From NCBI RefSeq assembly GCF_004153195.1, contig NZ_SEMC01000003.1, positions 186,001 through 250,000 of the forward strand: 64,000 nt of DNA, given 5' to 3'. Each line of letters opens with the position of its first letter. Within the stretch, counting starts at the first letter, position 1. This DNA is from Sporolactobacillus sp. THM19-2. GTDB lineage: Bacteria; Bacillota; Bacilli; Bacillales; Sporolactobacillaceae. The notes below the pieces were generated by a model, which worked only from the letters and a program-made list of their open reading frames with translations, was not told the DNA's origin and did no database searches. Of this stretch, positions 9,360-18,758 are shown in pieces. The position numbers and the translations under genes were made by a program.

Positions 9360-9394
9360 GGGGGGACATCCATGAGGGTGATCCCCCCTTTTTT
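9360..9394 (+). terminator. rho-independent terminator after the LCP gene
   Basis: GGGGGG at the left pairs with CCCCCC at the right and is followed by TTTTTT. It ends the LCP transcript before the metal transporter operon. Confidence 0.85.
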
Positions 9395-9451
9395 GTATCC
9401 CCTCTACCTGACTGCCCCGCGCGGGTGTCGAAGTCTGTCATTTTAATTTCA

Positions 9452-9481
9452 TTGACCGATGAAACGGATCATGTGTATGAT
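9452..9481 (+). promoter_or_regulatory. sigma-A promoter candidate of the metal ABC operon
   Basis: TTGACC (9452-9457), an 18-bp spacer and TATGAT (9476-9481). It would give a leader of about 215 nt before the first gene. I see nothing else in 9395-9650 apart from a short GC-rich inverted repeat around 9555-9605. Confidence 0.6.
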
Positions 9482-9652
9482 AAAGGTGCAAGATTCCTGA
9501 GGGAAATAGAGTTAGCCACAGGAAAACAAGTGCGGCGTCTTACTTCTCACGTCAGTGGCCTGGCCGGCCTTGCTGTTCCCTTCTGCAAATTCAGAGAACG
9601 GCCGGATCACAGATTTTTATGAACCGACCCGCTGATTTTTTTTAGCCAAATT

Positions 9653-9668
9653 GTTTCCTTGAACTAAC
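9653..9668 (+). promoter_or_regulatory. probable MntR operator of the ABC transporter operon
   Basis: GTTTCCTTGAACTAAC resembles the clear MntR-type boxes before the two mntH genes (GTTTCCTTAGGGCAAC and GTTTCCCAAAGGAAAC). It is the weakest of the three, with a poor right half. It lies about 35 bp before the first gene. Confidence 0.5.
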
Positions 9669-9703
9669 TTTGTTTCTCGACCAAAAAAGGAGTGAGGACA
9701 CAC

Positions 9704-10636
9704 GTGGATTTTTCAGGAACCAGACGATTTTTTACCGGGTTGTTCATAATCCTGCTTGCTTTATCTGTGGTTACCGGTTGTACCAGCCCCGGTTCTCCTG
9801 CAAGCGGAAAACTGCAGATCACAACCACCGTCGGCATGATTCGCGACATCGTTGAGCAGGTCGGCGGGGATCATGTCAAGGCAACCGGCCTGATGGGACC
9901 CGGCATCGATCCCCATCTGTACAAAGCCTCTCAGGGTGATATTCAGAAGCTGGAAAATGCGGACATCATTTTTTACGGCGGGCTGCATCTGGAAGGAAAG
10001 ATGACCGAGATCTTTGAAAAAATGGATCAGCGGAAACCCGTTGTTGCCGTGACACGGGATATCCCGGAAAAAGACTTGCGCACAACCGAAGAAGGTGCCC
10101 ATGACCCGCACGTCTGGTTCGATGTTCAGCACTGGATCACGGCGACTGAAACCATCCGCGAGACCTTAATCGAAGAAGATCCGGATCATAAAGAAGATTA
10201 TGAGAGAAACGCGAAAGCCTATATCGCGAAACTGGAAGAACTGGATCAGTATGCCCGTGAGCAGATCGCAACCATCCCCAAAGAACGCCGGGTACTGGTT
10301 ACCGCCCATGATGCGTTCGGCTATTTCGGAGACGCCTATGCGATCGAAGTCCGGGGGCTTCAGGGATTGAGCACCGCTTCTGAATATGGATCAAGGGATA
10401 TCAGTGAACTTCGGGATTACCTTGTCGATAAAGGGATCAAAGCCGTCTTTGTCGAGTCCAGCGTGCCCAAACGGTCCATTGAAGCGGTGGTCCGCGGGGC
10501 AAAAGAAAAAGGCCACCATATGGAAATCGGCGGAGAATTATTCTCTGATGCGATGGGGGAACCCGGAACGGAAGCGGGGACCTATATGGGTATGGTTCGC
10601 CATAACGTCGACACCATTGTCCGCGCGCTAAAATAG
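9704..10636 (+). CDS. mntA: Mn/Zn ABC transporter, substrate-binding lipoprotein
   Basis: A cluster A-I (TroA/MntA-type) solute-binding protein of about 310 residues. It has a signal peptide with lipobox SVVTGC, so it is anchored to the outer leaflet by its cysteine. Metal ligands fit the family: the His in PGIDPHLYKASQGD, the His in DPHVWFDVQHW, a Glu in the C-lobe and an Asp near the end. The absence of a long His-rich loop argues for manganese rather than zinc. The start is taken as the GTG at 9704, six to eight bases after AAGGAGTGAGG; a GTG at 9692 lies inside that site. It is the first of four co-directional genes. Confidence 0.9.
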   Translation: MDFSGTRRFFTGLFIILLALSVVTGCTSPGSPASGKLQITTTVGMIRDIVEQVGGDHVKATGLMGPGIDPHLYKASQGDIQKLENADIIFYGGLHLEGKMTEIFEKMDQRKPVVAVTRDIPEKDLRTTEEGAHDPHVWFDVQHWITATETIRETLIEEDPDHKEDYERNAKAYIAKLEELDQYAREQIATIPKERRVLVTAHDAFGYFGDAYAIEVRGLQGLSTASEYGSRDISELRDYLVDKGIKAVFVESSVPKRSIEAVVRGAKEKGHHMEIGGELFSDAMGEPGTEAGTYMGMVRHNVDTIVRALK

Positions 10637-10694
10637 GCAAAGGCCGCTCTGCCGGAAAAACAGTTGAAAAGCAAGACCAAAGGAGGAATTTAAG

Positions 10695-11450
10695 ATGACC
10701 GCACCCTTAACCGTAAAAAATCTGACTGTCGCCTACCAGAAACAGCCGGTTCTGCGCAACGTGAGTTTTGACATACCTGAAGGAAAACTGATCGGGATTG
10801 TCGGGCCGAACGGAGCCGGAAAATCCACCCTGATCAAAGGAATCCTTGGATTAACGCCGAAAGTCGGCGGCGAAGTGGCTATTTATGGAAAACCGTATAA
10901 AGAACAGCGCAAACTGATCGGCTATGTCCCGCAGCGTGAATCCGTCGACTGGGATTTCCCGACAAACGCACTGGACGTTGTGACGATGGGGCGCTACGGA
11001 CACCTTGGCTGGTTCCGCCGCCCCGGAAGAAAAGAAAAGGAGCTGGCGATGAACTGTCTGCGCCATGTGGGCATGGAAAACTTCACCGACCGGCAGATCA
11101 GTCAGCTCTCCGGCGGACAGCAGCAGCGCATCTTTCTCGCCAGGGCACTGGCTCAGGATGCCCGGCTGTATTTTATGGATGAACCGTTTGCCGGTGTGGA
11201 TGCCCGAACCGAAAAAGCCATCATCACCCTGCTTCATGAGCTCAGGCAGCAGGGGAAAACCGTACTCGTCGTGCATCATGATCTGAATACGGTCAGGCAA
11301 TATTTTGACTGGCTGATCTTACTCAATGTCAGTCTGATGGGTATCGGCAAAACAGAAGACCTCTTTACACGGGAAAATCTGCAGCACACCTATGGTGGAA
11401 AATTAGTCATGTTTGATTCCGATAAGAAGTCCTCATTCCTGATCAACTAA
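10695..11450 (+). CDS. mntB: Mn/Zn ABC transporter, ATP-binding protein
   Basis: A 251-residue ABC ATPase with Walker A ([10 protein letters not shown]), Q-loop ([13 protein letters not shown]), signature [15 protein letters not shown], Walker B (LYFMDEPF) and the H-loop His in VLVVHHDL. The Q-loop sequence VDWDFP is typical for ATPases of manganese/zinc/iron (cluster A-I) importers. AAAGGAGG lies upstream of the ATG. The gap to the binding protein gene is 58 bp and to the next gene 17 bp. Confidence 0.92.
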   Translation: MTAPLTVKNLTVAYQKQPVLRNVSFDIPEGKLIGIVGPNGAGKSTLIKGILGLTPKVGGEVAIYGKPYKEQRKLIGYVPQRESVDWDFPTNALDVVTMGRYGHLGWFRRPGRKEKELAMNCLRHVGMENFTDRQISQLSGGQQQRIFLARALAQDARLYFMDEPFAGVDARTEKAIITLLHELRQQGKTVLVVHHDLNTVRQYFDWLILLNVSLMGIGKTEDLFTRENLQHTYGGKLVMFDSDKKSSFLIN

Positions 11451-11467
11451 AAATTGGAGGTGGTACG

Positions 11468-12385
11468 GTGTCCTGGCTGAACTTTCTTCAGGATCCGAAT
11501 ACGCGGTGGATATTACTGGCCACCACACTACTCGGACTAAGCAGTGGTGTCATTGGCTGTTTTGCCTATTTGCGCAAACAGTCGCTCATAGGAGATGCCC
11601 TTTCTCATGCGGCTTTACCAGGCGTTTGTTTTGTCTTTATCATCACCGGATCCAAGTCCATTCTTCTCTTCTTGACTGGAGCACTGATTGCCGGCATTCT
11701 GGCAACCCTTCTGATCGGCTATATAACGAGGCACACCCGTATCAGTCAGGATGCAGCGCTGGGGATCACCCTGTCCTTTTTCTTTGGTATCGGCATCGTG
11801 CTTCTGACGCAGATTCAGCACAGTGATGCAGGCAATCAGAGCGGACTGGATAAATTCCTGTTTGGTCAGGCTGCATCTATGATCCAGGATGATGTGATCA
11901 CGATGATTGTCATCTCGGCCATTCTGGTCAGTGTCTGCGCCTTATTCTTCAAGGAATTCAAGCTGCTTTCCTTCGACCCTGGATTTGCAAAAGGGATCGG
12001 CCTGCCTGTCGTGATTCTTGATCAATTGATCATGTTACTGATTGTCATCGCAGTCGTTGTCGGGCTGCAGGCCGTCGGCGTCGTCCTGATGGCTGCTCTC
12101 CTGATTACGCCTGCCGTCGCGGCCAGGTACTGGACGGAAAAACTGCACGTCATGATCATGATTTCCGGCATGTTCGGGGTATTGAGCGGTGTCATGGGAA
12201 CCCTGCTCAGCACCGTCGTTAAAAATATGCCGACCGGTCCGCTGATTGTCCTGTCCGCAACCATTCTTTTTATCACATCCATGCTCTTCGCGCCAAAACG
12301 CGGATTAGTTGCCCGGGCGCTTCTCCGGGCATCGGTGAAGAATAAAATACGGGTTAAAGAAACCGGGGAAGGAGCTTCACTGTGA
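11468..12385 (+). CDS. mntC: Mn/Zn ABC transporter, permease
   Basis: A 305-residue ABC-3 family permease with eight or nine hydrophobic spans. Family motifs are FAYLRKQSLIGDALSHAALPG near the N-terminus and GLQAVGVVLMAALLITPAVAARYW near residue 210. It starts with a GTG after TTGGAGGTGG. It overlaps the next permease gene by 4 bp, so the two permeases are translationally coupled and probably form a heterodimer. Confidence 0.9.
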   Translation: MSWLNFLQDPNTRWILLATTLLGLSSGVIGCFAYLRKQSLIGDALSHAALPGVCFVFIITGSKSILLFLTGALIAGILATLLIGYITRHTRISQDAALGITLSFFFGIGIVLLTQIQHSDAGNQSGLDKFLFGQAASMIQDDVITMIVISAILVSVCALFFKEFKLLSFDPGFAKGIGLPVVILDQLIMLLIVIAVVVGLQAVGVVLMAALLITPAVAARYWTEKLHVMIMISGMFGVLSGVMGTLLSTVVKNMPTGPLIVLSATILFITSMLFAPKRGLVARALLRASVKNKIRVKETGEGASL

Positions 12386-13263
12386 GTGATTTCTGGATTA
12401 TTTTGATCGGAGCACTGGTCGCCTGCTCCTGCAGTCTGGTCGGCTGTTTTCTCGTCCTGCGTAAAATGTCCATGATCGGAGATGCCATCAGCCACTCCGT
12501 CCTGCCCGGAATCGTGATTGCTTTTCTGATGAGTGGGTCACGGGATTCCCTGGTGATGATGATGGGGGCCGCTGCCATAGGTTTGCTGACTGTCTTACTG
12601 ATCCAAATGTTTCACCACAGTGGCGTACAGTCCGACGCCTCTATCGGTGTTGTCTTTACTGCACTGTTCGCGCTTGGTATTGTCCTGATCAGCGTCAGTG
12701 CCGGCCAGGTCGATCTGGATTTGGATTGCGTCCTGTACGGTGAAATCGCCTATGCGCCCTGGAATACCCTCACCGCCTTCGGTATCGACATCGGCCCGAA
12801 AGCCGTCTGGGCGGTGGGTTCTGTTTTCCTGATCAGTCTGACTGTTATTGGCCTGTTTTATAAACAATTCAAGCTATGCGCCTTCGATCCGGCCATGGCG
12901 GCAGCCGTCGGCATACCGGCTCTCCTTTTTCACTATTTATTAATGAGTCTGGTTTCTCTTACAACCGTTGCTTCCTTTGAAAGTGTGGGTGCCATTTTAG
13001 TTGTCGGCATGCTGATCATTCCCGCTGCCACCGCCTGGCTGCTGGCTGAAAAACTGAGTATCATGATCGGCATCAGCATGATCCTCAGCATCCTCAGTGC
13101 CGTAACGGGCTACTACTCCGCTTATCTGTTCGATGCATCAATTGCCGGAGCCATGATCGTCGTTGCCGGTGTTTTCTTCCTGATTACCCTGCTCGTCTCC
13201 CCATCACATGGCCTGGTGATCAGGGCATTAAAGCGGAGAAAAACAGCAGCACAGGTATCATGA
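12382..13263 (+). CDS. mntD: Mn/Zn ABC transporter, second permease
   Basis: A 293-residue ABC-3 permease similar in plan to the preceding one (LVLRKMSMIGDAISHSVLPG, then FESVGAILVVGMLIIPAATAWLL). The GTG start overlaps the stop of mntC. The order binding protein-ATPase-permease-permease matches the Bacillus mntABCD operon. Confidence 0.9.
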   Translation: MSDFWIILIGALVACSCSLVGCFLVLRKMSMIGDAISHSVLPGIVIAFLMSGSRDSLVMMMGAAAIGLLTVLLIQMFHHSGVQSDASIGVVFTALFALGIVLISVSAGQVDLDLDCVLYGEIAYAPWNTLTAFGIDIGPKAVWAVGSVFLISLTVIGLFYKQFKLCAFDPAMAAAVGIPALLFHYLLMSLVSLTTVASFESVGAILVVGMLIIPAATAWLLAEKLSIMIGISMILSILSAVTGYYSAYLFDASIAGAMIVVAGVFFLITLLVSPSHGLVIRALKRRKTAAQVS

Positions 13264-13464
13264 GTGAATCACCGACTGCTCCCCGCTGCGGGCAGCCAGT
13301 TACCCCTTCTAAGACACAGGGTCTGTTGTTTTTCGCTGCGGGTTTCCAAGGGTGGTCCGTGAGCCTCTTCGCCCGGTACTCTCGCTGCGAGAACTCATGA
13401 TCCCGCGGGAGTCTTGCATCTCCGGCTGAACTCTGAAGGGCAACGTGAACCTGTCCGGGGCATA
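13264..13464. other. intergenic stretch with GC-rich degenerate repeat
   Basis: No gene is supported here. The part around 13370-13440 (CTCATGATCCCGCGGGAGTC and neighbours) resembles text at 62180-62260 and 34815-34840, suggesting an old interspersed sequence. Confidence 0.4.
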
Positions 13465-13502
13465 TTAAAGAGAGAACCTGATCCTTCAGGTTCTCTCTTT
13501 AA
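13465..13502. terminator. bidirectional terminator between mntD and mntH
   Basis: AAAGAGAGAACCTGA and TCAGGTTCTCTCTTT form a near-perfect 15-bp stem with A and T runs on either side. It can serve the convergent mntD (+) and mntH (-) transcripts. Confidence 0.85.
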
Positions 13503-13574
13503 TCAGTAAAATTGTTCGTTTCATCAGAGGATAAGCTCCCCATCCCACCTGCGGCGCCGGGCATGTCCCGGATC

Positions 13575-14909
13575 TCAGCCGAAAAATGTCTGGTAAAGCA
13601 GGAAGATATTCAGGCAAATGATGATTCCGGCAATAACCCAGGCGACCGATGAAGTCAGCTTGCGGTTGACCAGGTTGCCCATGATGTCCTTTCTGGCAGT
13701 GAAAATAATCAATGGAATCAGAGCAAGCGCGATGCCAAAGGACAGCACAACCTGGCTCATCACAAGTGCATACGTCGCATTGGCACCGGAAATCACAATC
13801 GCCAGCGGCGGAACCATAGAGCAGATCCGTCTGATAAAAATTGGGATTTTTTTTCGGATGTATCCCTGCATAATAATATCGCCGGCCAGTGTGCCAACCG
13901 ATGAGCTGGACAGACCGGCTGACAGGAGACCAATGCCAAAGAGCAGCGCGGCAGAGGGGCCAAGCAGATCGCCAAACTTATTGAACGCAACCGTCAGATC
14001 ATCAATAACAATTCCCCGTGTATGGAAGGTCGAAGCAGAGACAATCAGCATGGTCGCGTTAATAAAGCCGGCCAGGATCATGGCAATCAGAATATCAACC
14101 AGTTCAAAATGAAAGATCCTTTTCTTCTCTTCAGGTGACTGACCAATGACTCTTCGATTGGTCAGGCCGGAGTGCAGATAGATCGCATGCGGCATAACCG
14201 TTGCTCCCAGAATCCCGGCAGCAAGCATGATACTGTCGGTGCCCTGAAACTGCGGGACAACCATCCCTTTGAAAACAGGGGCAAGGGGCGGAAACGCCAT
14301 CAGCATCTCACAGGTAAATGCCCCGACAACCACGAAAACCATCATCGCAATGACCGCCTCCAGCGGGCGATACCCTTTCACCTGAAAGAGCAGAATAGCA
14401 AGGGCACAGATCGCTGTCAGAATGGCCGCGGGGATCATTGGAATACCGAAAACCAGATTAAACCCTAATGTGGCCCCGATAAATTCTGCCAGGTCAGTCG
14501 CCATAACCATGACTTCCCCCTGGATCCAGAACAGAACAGAAGCCCAGGCCGGATAATGTTCCCGCGATACTTCAGGAAGATTTTTACCTGTAGCTATGCC
14601 CAGTTTCGCTGACATCGTCTGAATCAGGATCGCCATCAGATTCGAGGCCACACAGACCCACAGCAGCATATATCCATATTGAGAACCGGATTGAATGTTC
14701 GTCGCATAGTTCCCAGGATCGATATAAGCAACTGCGGCAATGAATGCCGGTCCGAGAAAGGGTAACACCTGCTTCCAGCCCTGTCTCGACGCAATCACTG
14801 ACTGAAACGTTTTGGAATGATCTTTTCTCCCCCGGGTTCGTGGCACCGCCTGAGCCTGGGCACCGTCCACGGCCTGCAGGATCGATCGTTCATCCTCTCG
14901 ATAAGACAC
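13575..14909 (-). CDS. mntH: NRAMP manganese transporter MntH, copy 1
   Basis: A proton-coupled Mn2+ importer of the NRAMP family, with about eleven membrane spans. Transport motifs are the metal-binding DPGN in AYIDPGNYATN, MPHAIYLHSG (the conserved MPH) and GLLSAGLSSSSVGTLAGD. The best start is the GTG at 14909, because GAGGAGG ends eight bases upstream, giving 444 residues; an ATG at 14933 lacks a ribosome site. The promoter (14975-15003) and an MntR-type box (14943-14958) lie directly upstream. A close paralogue sits at 29310. Confidence 0.93.
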   Translation of the reverse strand: MSYREDERSILQAVDGAQAQAVPRTRGRKDHSKTFQSVIASRQGWKQVLPFLGPAFIAAVAYIDPGNYATNIQSGSQYGYMLLWVCVASNLMAILIQTMSAKLGIATGKNLPEVSREHYPAWASVLFWIQGEVMVMATDLAEFIGATLGFNLVFGIPMIPAAILTAICALAILLFQVKGYRPLEAVIAMMVFVVVGAFTCEMLMAFPPLAPVFKGMVVPQFQGTDSIMLAAGILGATVMPHAIYLHSGLTNRRVIGQSPEEKKRIFHFELVDILIAMILAGFINATMLIVSASTFHTRGIVIDDLTVAFNKFGDLLGPSAALLFGIGLLSAGLSSSSVGTLAGDIIMQGYIRKKIPIFIRRICSMVPPLAIVISGANATYALVMSQVVLSFGIALALIPLIIFTARKDIMGNLVNRKLTSSVAWVIAGIIICLNIFLLYQTFFG

Positions 14910-14942
14910 TCTATCATCCTCCTCTTCGCCCATAGAATGTTT

Positions 14943-14958
14943 GTTTCCTTAGGGCAAC
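14943..14958 (-). promoter_or_regulatory. MntR operator of mntH copy 1
   Basis: GTTTCCTTAGGGCAAC is an imperfect palindrome that matches the Bacillus MntR box pattern. It lies just downstream of the -10 at 14975-14980, where a bound repressor would block transcription. Confidence 0.75.
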
Positions 14959-14974
14959 TCTTGTTTCCAGTAAC

Positions 14975-15003
14975 AACATACACCCGTCACCGGATCATTG
15001 CAA
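14975..15003 (-). promoter_or_regulatory. sigma-A promoter of mntH copy 1
   Basis: Minus strand TTGCAA (15003-14998), 17 bp, TATGTT (14980-14975). The promoter of mntH copy 2 has the same layout and the same -10. Confidence 0.7.
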
Positions 15004-15160
15004 CCGATTTTCCCCTGTGAAGCGATTACAATTAAATTTTTTTTATGGGATCAGGCTAAAGCGAAAAACCGGGAAACGATATCGGGTTGCCGGTTGTTCT
15101 ATCCGATAGAATAGCGGCAGAACGTGACGGGAGCAAAGGGTCATCTTTCTTAATGCGTGA

Positions 15161-15193
15161 AAAAAACATGACCGGGAAGTTTCCCGGTCATGC
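15161..15193 (-). terminator. rho-independent terminator after tagO
   Basis: Minus strand CATGACCGGGAA and TTCCCGGTCATG form a perfect 12-bp stem followed by TTTTTTT, about 40 bp after the tagO stop. Confidence 0.9.
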
Positions 15194-15233
15194 CTTTCAA
15201 TCTGTCTATCTATAAAACACTCAATCAGCATAC

Positions 15234-16289
15234 TTATTTTACTTTGCCAAAGCTGACGAGACGCTTGTACACTGTCAGCAGCGGCTTATAATTCGCGCTG
15301 ACCAGTCCCACGCCTTCGACAACGAGTTCAATCACGAGCATGACGCCGACAATAATGATCAGTGACCCCAGCAGCGTCGATGTAGACAGCAGGATTGCGG
15401 CCAGTGCAAAAAGTGCACTCATCCCATAAATCAATAATACGGTCTGCCCCTGAGTAAATCCGAAACGGAGCAGGCAGTGATGAAGATGAGATTTGTCCGG
15501 CGCTGTTATCGGTTTTTTGTGGACCAGCCGGCGGATAATCGCAAACAGCGTATCGGAAATCGGGACCGCCAGAATAACGATCGGAACAACCAGCGAAAAC
15601 AGGGTGACATTTTTGAATCCCAGTAAGGCCAGTACAGAAATGACATAGCCGAGGAAATAACTTCCCGTGTCCCCCATAAAGATCTTCGCCGGATGGAAAT
15701 TATAGGGCAGAAAGCCGAGTGTACTGCCGAGAAGCAGGGTGCTGACCGCAAAGACAAACATATTGCCCTCGGTCAGGGAGAGCCCGGCGATCGTCAACAG
15801 AACAATTGAGGAAACCCCCGCCGCAAGCCCGTCCAGCCCGTCGATCAGATTAATCGCATTCGTGATCCCCATGATCCACAGCAGCGTGAGCGGCACGCTG
15901 AACCAGTAAAGGTGCAGTACACCATTAAACGGCAGATTGATAAAGGTGACTGTAATGCCACCCTGAACGATAACCAGTGCTGCACAGAAATGGGCGACAA
16001 TTTTAATTTTCGGTGACAGTGAAAACAGATCATCGAGAACGCCCGTCAGAATAATAATGACGCTTCCGATCAATAGCGGGACAGTATAACTGCTGTCCGG
16101 CCAGATCACCAGCATACCGGTGATAAAAGCAAGATAAATGGCCAGTCCGCCCATGCGCGGCATGATTTTCTTGTGAACCTTTCTGGCATTTGGAACATCG
16201 GTTGCGCCGACCCGAAGTGCCAGTTTTTTCACGAGAGGGGTCAGCCCCAGTGCAATAAGGAAACATATAAAGAACATAATGTAAACCAT
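15234..16289 (-). CDS. tagO: undecaprenyl-phosphate GlcNAc-1-phosphate transferase TagO
   Basis: A 351-residue MraY/WecA/TagO-type membrane enzyme that loads GlcNAc-1-P onto undecaprenyl phosphate and so starts wall teichoic acid synthesis. It has about ten membrane spans. Catalytic motifs are present: ARKVHKKIMPRMGGLA, GVLDDLFSLSPKIK (Asp pair), NAINLIDGLDGLAAG, MGDTGSYFLGY and the cytoplasmic HHCLLRFG loop. It is transcribed divergently from the tagA-type gene 240 bp away, which supports a teichoic acid role. Confidence 0.92.
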   Translation of the reverse strand: MVYIMFFICFLIALGLTPLVKKLALRVGATDVPNARKVHKKIMPRMGGLAIYLAFITGMLVIWPDSSYTVPLLIGSVIIILTGVLDDLFSLSPKIKIVAHFCAALVIVQGGITVTFINLPFNGVLHLYWFSVPLTLLWIMGITNAINLIDGLDGLAAGVSSIVLLTIAGLSLTEGNMFVFAVSTLLLGSTLGFLPYNFHPAKIFMGDTGSYFLGYVISVLALLGFKNVTLFSLVVPIVILAVPISDTLFAIIRRLVHKKPITAPDKSHLHHCLLRFGFTQGQTVLLIYGMSALFALAAILLSTSTLLGSLIIIVGVMLVIELVVEGVGLVSANYKPLLTVYKRLVSFGKVK

Positions 16290-16531
16290 TGACCGCCCCT
16301 CCTTATCTATTAAACGGACAAACTATGACTCAAATTAACCAGATGGCTCATTTCTCCAAGACATTATATCACATTGTAAAGGCTGCACCATGATCAATTT
16401 ACAGCTGATTTACTCTGTACACAACTCATTAATATTAGTGTACAATGTTTTTAGCTTAAGAGACAGAATTCGGCAATTTTTTGACTTTCTTTTCAGATGA
16501 CTGATACAGCCTGCGAAAGAAGTGATTTTAC

Positions 16532-17278
16532 TTGGATAAAAAAAAGAAAATTGGCAATATATATATGAACGTTTTTTCATCAAAGAAAGAAGCGCTCGCG
16601 GCCTGTCTGTCCTTCATAGCGCGGAAATCAAAGCTTGATCTGTTTTTCCTTAACGACTATGGATTTAATATCGCGCAACAGGACGGGGCATATCGTAAGA
16701 TTCTGAATCAGGCCGGCCTTCTTCTGAACGACGGGATCGGTATCAAGATTGGAGCCAGAATCTGGGGGATTCAGCTTCAGGAAAATCTGAATGGGACTGA
16801 TCTGATCCCGCTCTTATTAACACATGCAGCAGCGGAAAATCTGTCCGTGTACCTGCTGGGGTCTACAGAGCAAAATGTACGCCTTGCTGCTGAACACCTG
16901 AGTCAATCGATCGGCGGACTGAAAATTGCCGGCTGCCATCATGGCTATTTCCAGTCAGATGACGAAGTAGTCCCGGCTATTAATCAGTCCGGAGCAGATA
17001 TTCTGCTCGTGGGGATGGGCATGCCTCTGCAGGAAAAATTTATTGCCCGTAATCACGCATCACTCAGGCCGTTAACCCGCATCGCTGCCGGCGGTTTCAT
17101 CGATTTTGCCTCGGGGATAAAGCCACGCGCACCGAAATGGATGCGAAAGCTCAATCTTGAATGGCTGTACCGGATGTGCCTCGAGCCGAGGAGGATGTGG
17201 CGGCGTAATGTGATTGGCCATGCGCAGTTTTTTTTCCACGTAATCCGGCTTAAATTAAAAGCAGGTCGCGATGCCTGA
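16532..17278 (+). CDS. tagA: WecG/TagA-family N-acetylmannosamine transferase
   Basis: A 248-residue GT26 glycosyltransferase. The family signatures NDGIGIKIGARIWG, RLAAEHLSQSIGGLKIAGCHHGYF, ILLVGMGMPLQEKFI and AAGGFIDFASGIKPRAPKWM are all present. It adds ManNAc to the TagO product to make the teichoic acid linkage unit. The C-terminal basic helix would hold it at the membrane. The frame opens with TTG at 16532 after a weak GAAAGAAGTGA; an internal ATG at 16562-16566 is the alternative. Confidence 0.9.
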   Translation: MDKKKKIGNIYMNVFSSKKEALAACLSFIARKSKLDLFFLNDYGFNIAQQDGAYRKILNQAGLLLNDGIGIKIGARIWGIQLQENLNGTDLIPLLLTHAAAENLSVYLLGSTEQNVRLAAEHLSQSIGGLKIAGCHHGYFQSDDEVVPAINQSGADILLVGMGMPLQEKFIARNHASLRPLTRIAAGGFIDFASGIKPRAPKWMRKLNLEWLYRMCLEPRRMWRRNVIGHAQFFFHVIRLKLKAGRDA

Positions 17279-17415
17279 CTCTGATTGAGTGGCAGGTAAC
17301 CTGTTCTTTATTTGAAAAAAGCGGTTTACCGGATGAAACAGATCGTCATGATCAATCGGCTTGTGACATGATAAAATAAAAGAGGACGTAACACAACACG
17401 AAGGAAGGCTGAACG

Positions 17416-18678
17416 ATGGATAAACAATTTTTTACCCGTAATCGGAAGAAGCTGTATGAAACGCTTGAAGATCAGTCCCTCACCATCCTCTTCGCCGGGG
17501 AAGCGGCGCACCAGTCGGCTGATGAAAGCTATCCCTTTTATCCGAACCGAAATTTTTACTATCTGACAGGCATTACAGAACCGAAAATTGTCTTCGTCGC
17601 GACAAAATATGGCGGGCAGGTTCATGAAACGCTGTTTATCCAGCGGGCTGATCCCTGGATGGCCCGCTGGTACGGTGAAACAATCACGGCTGACGAAGCA
17701 CGGGAAGCTTCCGGCATCGAAAATATCGAACTGCTGGACAAGCTCGACAGCTTTATCCGGGGTGAATTCGATGGCCGCGTTTACAGGCACCTCTATGCGG
17801 ATCTTGAAGCCAAATCATGGGAATTCCCGTCAAAACCGTCGAATAAATTCGCAGCTGAAGCGGCGGTCCACTACCCGTACCTGACGATCCACAACCTCTA
17901 CCCGGTACTCAGTAACTTCCGGGTCATCAAGTCTCCGGAGGAAATTGAACAGATTCGAAAAGCAGGTCAGATTACCGCAGACGGCATCCGGCACGTACTG
18001 GCCAACGCCCGTCCGGGCATGCGGGAATTTGAGCTGGAAGCTTACTTCAATTTTATCCTGAAAAGCCGCGGTGTGACGGAGTTTGCCTTCCCGACCATCC
18101 TGGCGAGCGGTTATAATGGCACCATCCTTCACTACTCGGCGAATACGGGCACGGCGACAGATGGCAGTCTGGTGCTGCTTGATCTCGGGGCGCAGTACAA
18201 TTATTACAATGGCGATATCAGTTACACCTTCCCGGTCAACGGCAGGTTCACCCCCCGCCAGAAACAGATATACGACATCGTTCTGCGCTGCAACCGGGCA
18301 ATTACGAAAAAGGTCAGGCCCGGGCTGCCGTTCAAAGAACTGAATCAGTTTACGATACGCTTTTTCACTGAAGAACTGCTGAAAATTGGTCTGATTAAAA
18401 AACCGGAAGATGTGCGTAAATATTATTTTCACGGCGTCAGCCACTCCCTTGGCCTCGATACGCATGATGTCGGCAACTATCGGGAAACAAAACTCGCTCC
18501 GGGCGAAGTCATCACCAATGAGCCGGGGCTCTATATCCCTGAAGAAAGTATCGGCATCCGGATTGAAGACGATATTCTCTGCACCGAAGACGGTTACGAA
18601 GTCCTTACGGAAGGTCTTCCGCGAACGACTGATGAAATTGAAACTTATATGGCTGAGCACAACACAAACATGAAGTAA
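17416..18678 (+). CDS. M24B-family Xaa-Pro aminopeptidase
   Basis: A 420-residue PepP-like metallopeptidase that removes N-terminal residues before proline. The N-terminal creatinase-like domain covers about residues 1-170. The pita-bread catalytic domain has the two-metal ligands in LLDLGAQYNYYNGDISYTF (two Asp), HGVSHSLGLDTHDVG (His), GEVITNEPGLY (Glu) and GIRIEDD (Glu). AAGGAAGG lies upstream of the ATG. It follows the tagA-type gene after 137 bp and shares no obvious pathway with it. Confidence 0.92.
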   Translation: MDKQFFTRNRKKLYETLEDQSLTILFAGEAAHQSADESYPFYPNRNFYYLTGITEPKIVFVATKYGGQVHETLFIQRADPWMARWYGETITADEAREASGIENIELLDKLDSFIRGEFDGRVYRHLYADLEAKSWEFPSKPSNKFAAEAAVHYPYLTIHNLYPVLSNFRVIKSPEEIEQIRKAGQITADGIRHVLANARPGMREFELEAYFNFILKSRGVTEFAFPTILASGYNGTILHYSANTGTATDGSLVLLDLGAQYNYYNGDISYTFPVNGRFTPRQKQIYDIVLRCNRAITKKVRPGLPFKELNQFTIRFFTEELLKIGLIKKPEDVRKYYFHGVSHSLGLDTHDVGNYRETKLAPGEVITNEPGLYIPEESIGIRIEDDILCTEDGYEVLTEGLPRTTDEIETYMAEHNTNMK

Positions 18679-18758
18679 CAGACTCAAAAAGGCGGATCAC
18701 CGCCTTCTGAGTGACAGGCGTACGAAAGCCGAAAAATTGATCAGGGGAGGTTTTTTTA

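Noticed and set aside
9425-9622. 65-codon frame on the plus strand before the metal transporter genes
   Set aside because: It starts inside a promoter region, has no ribosome site and no recognisable domain.
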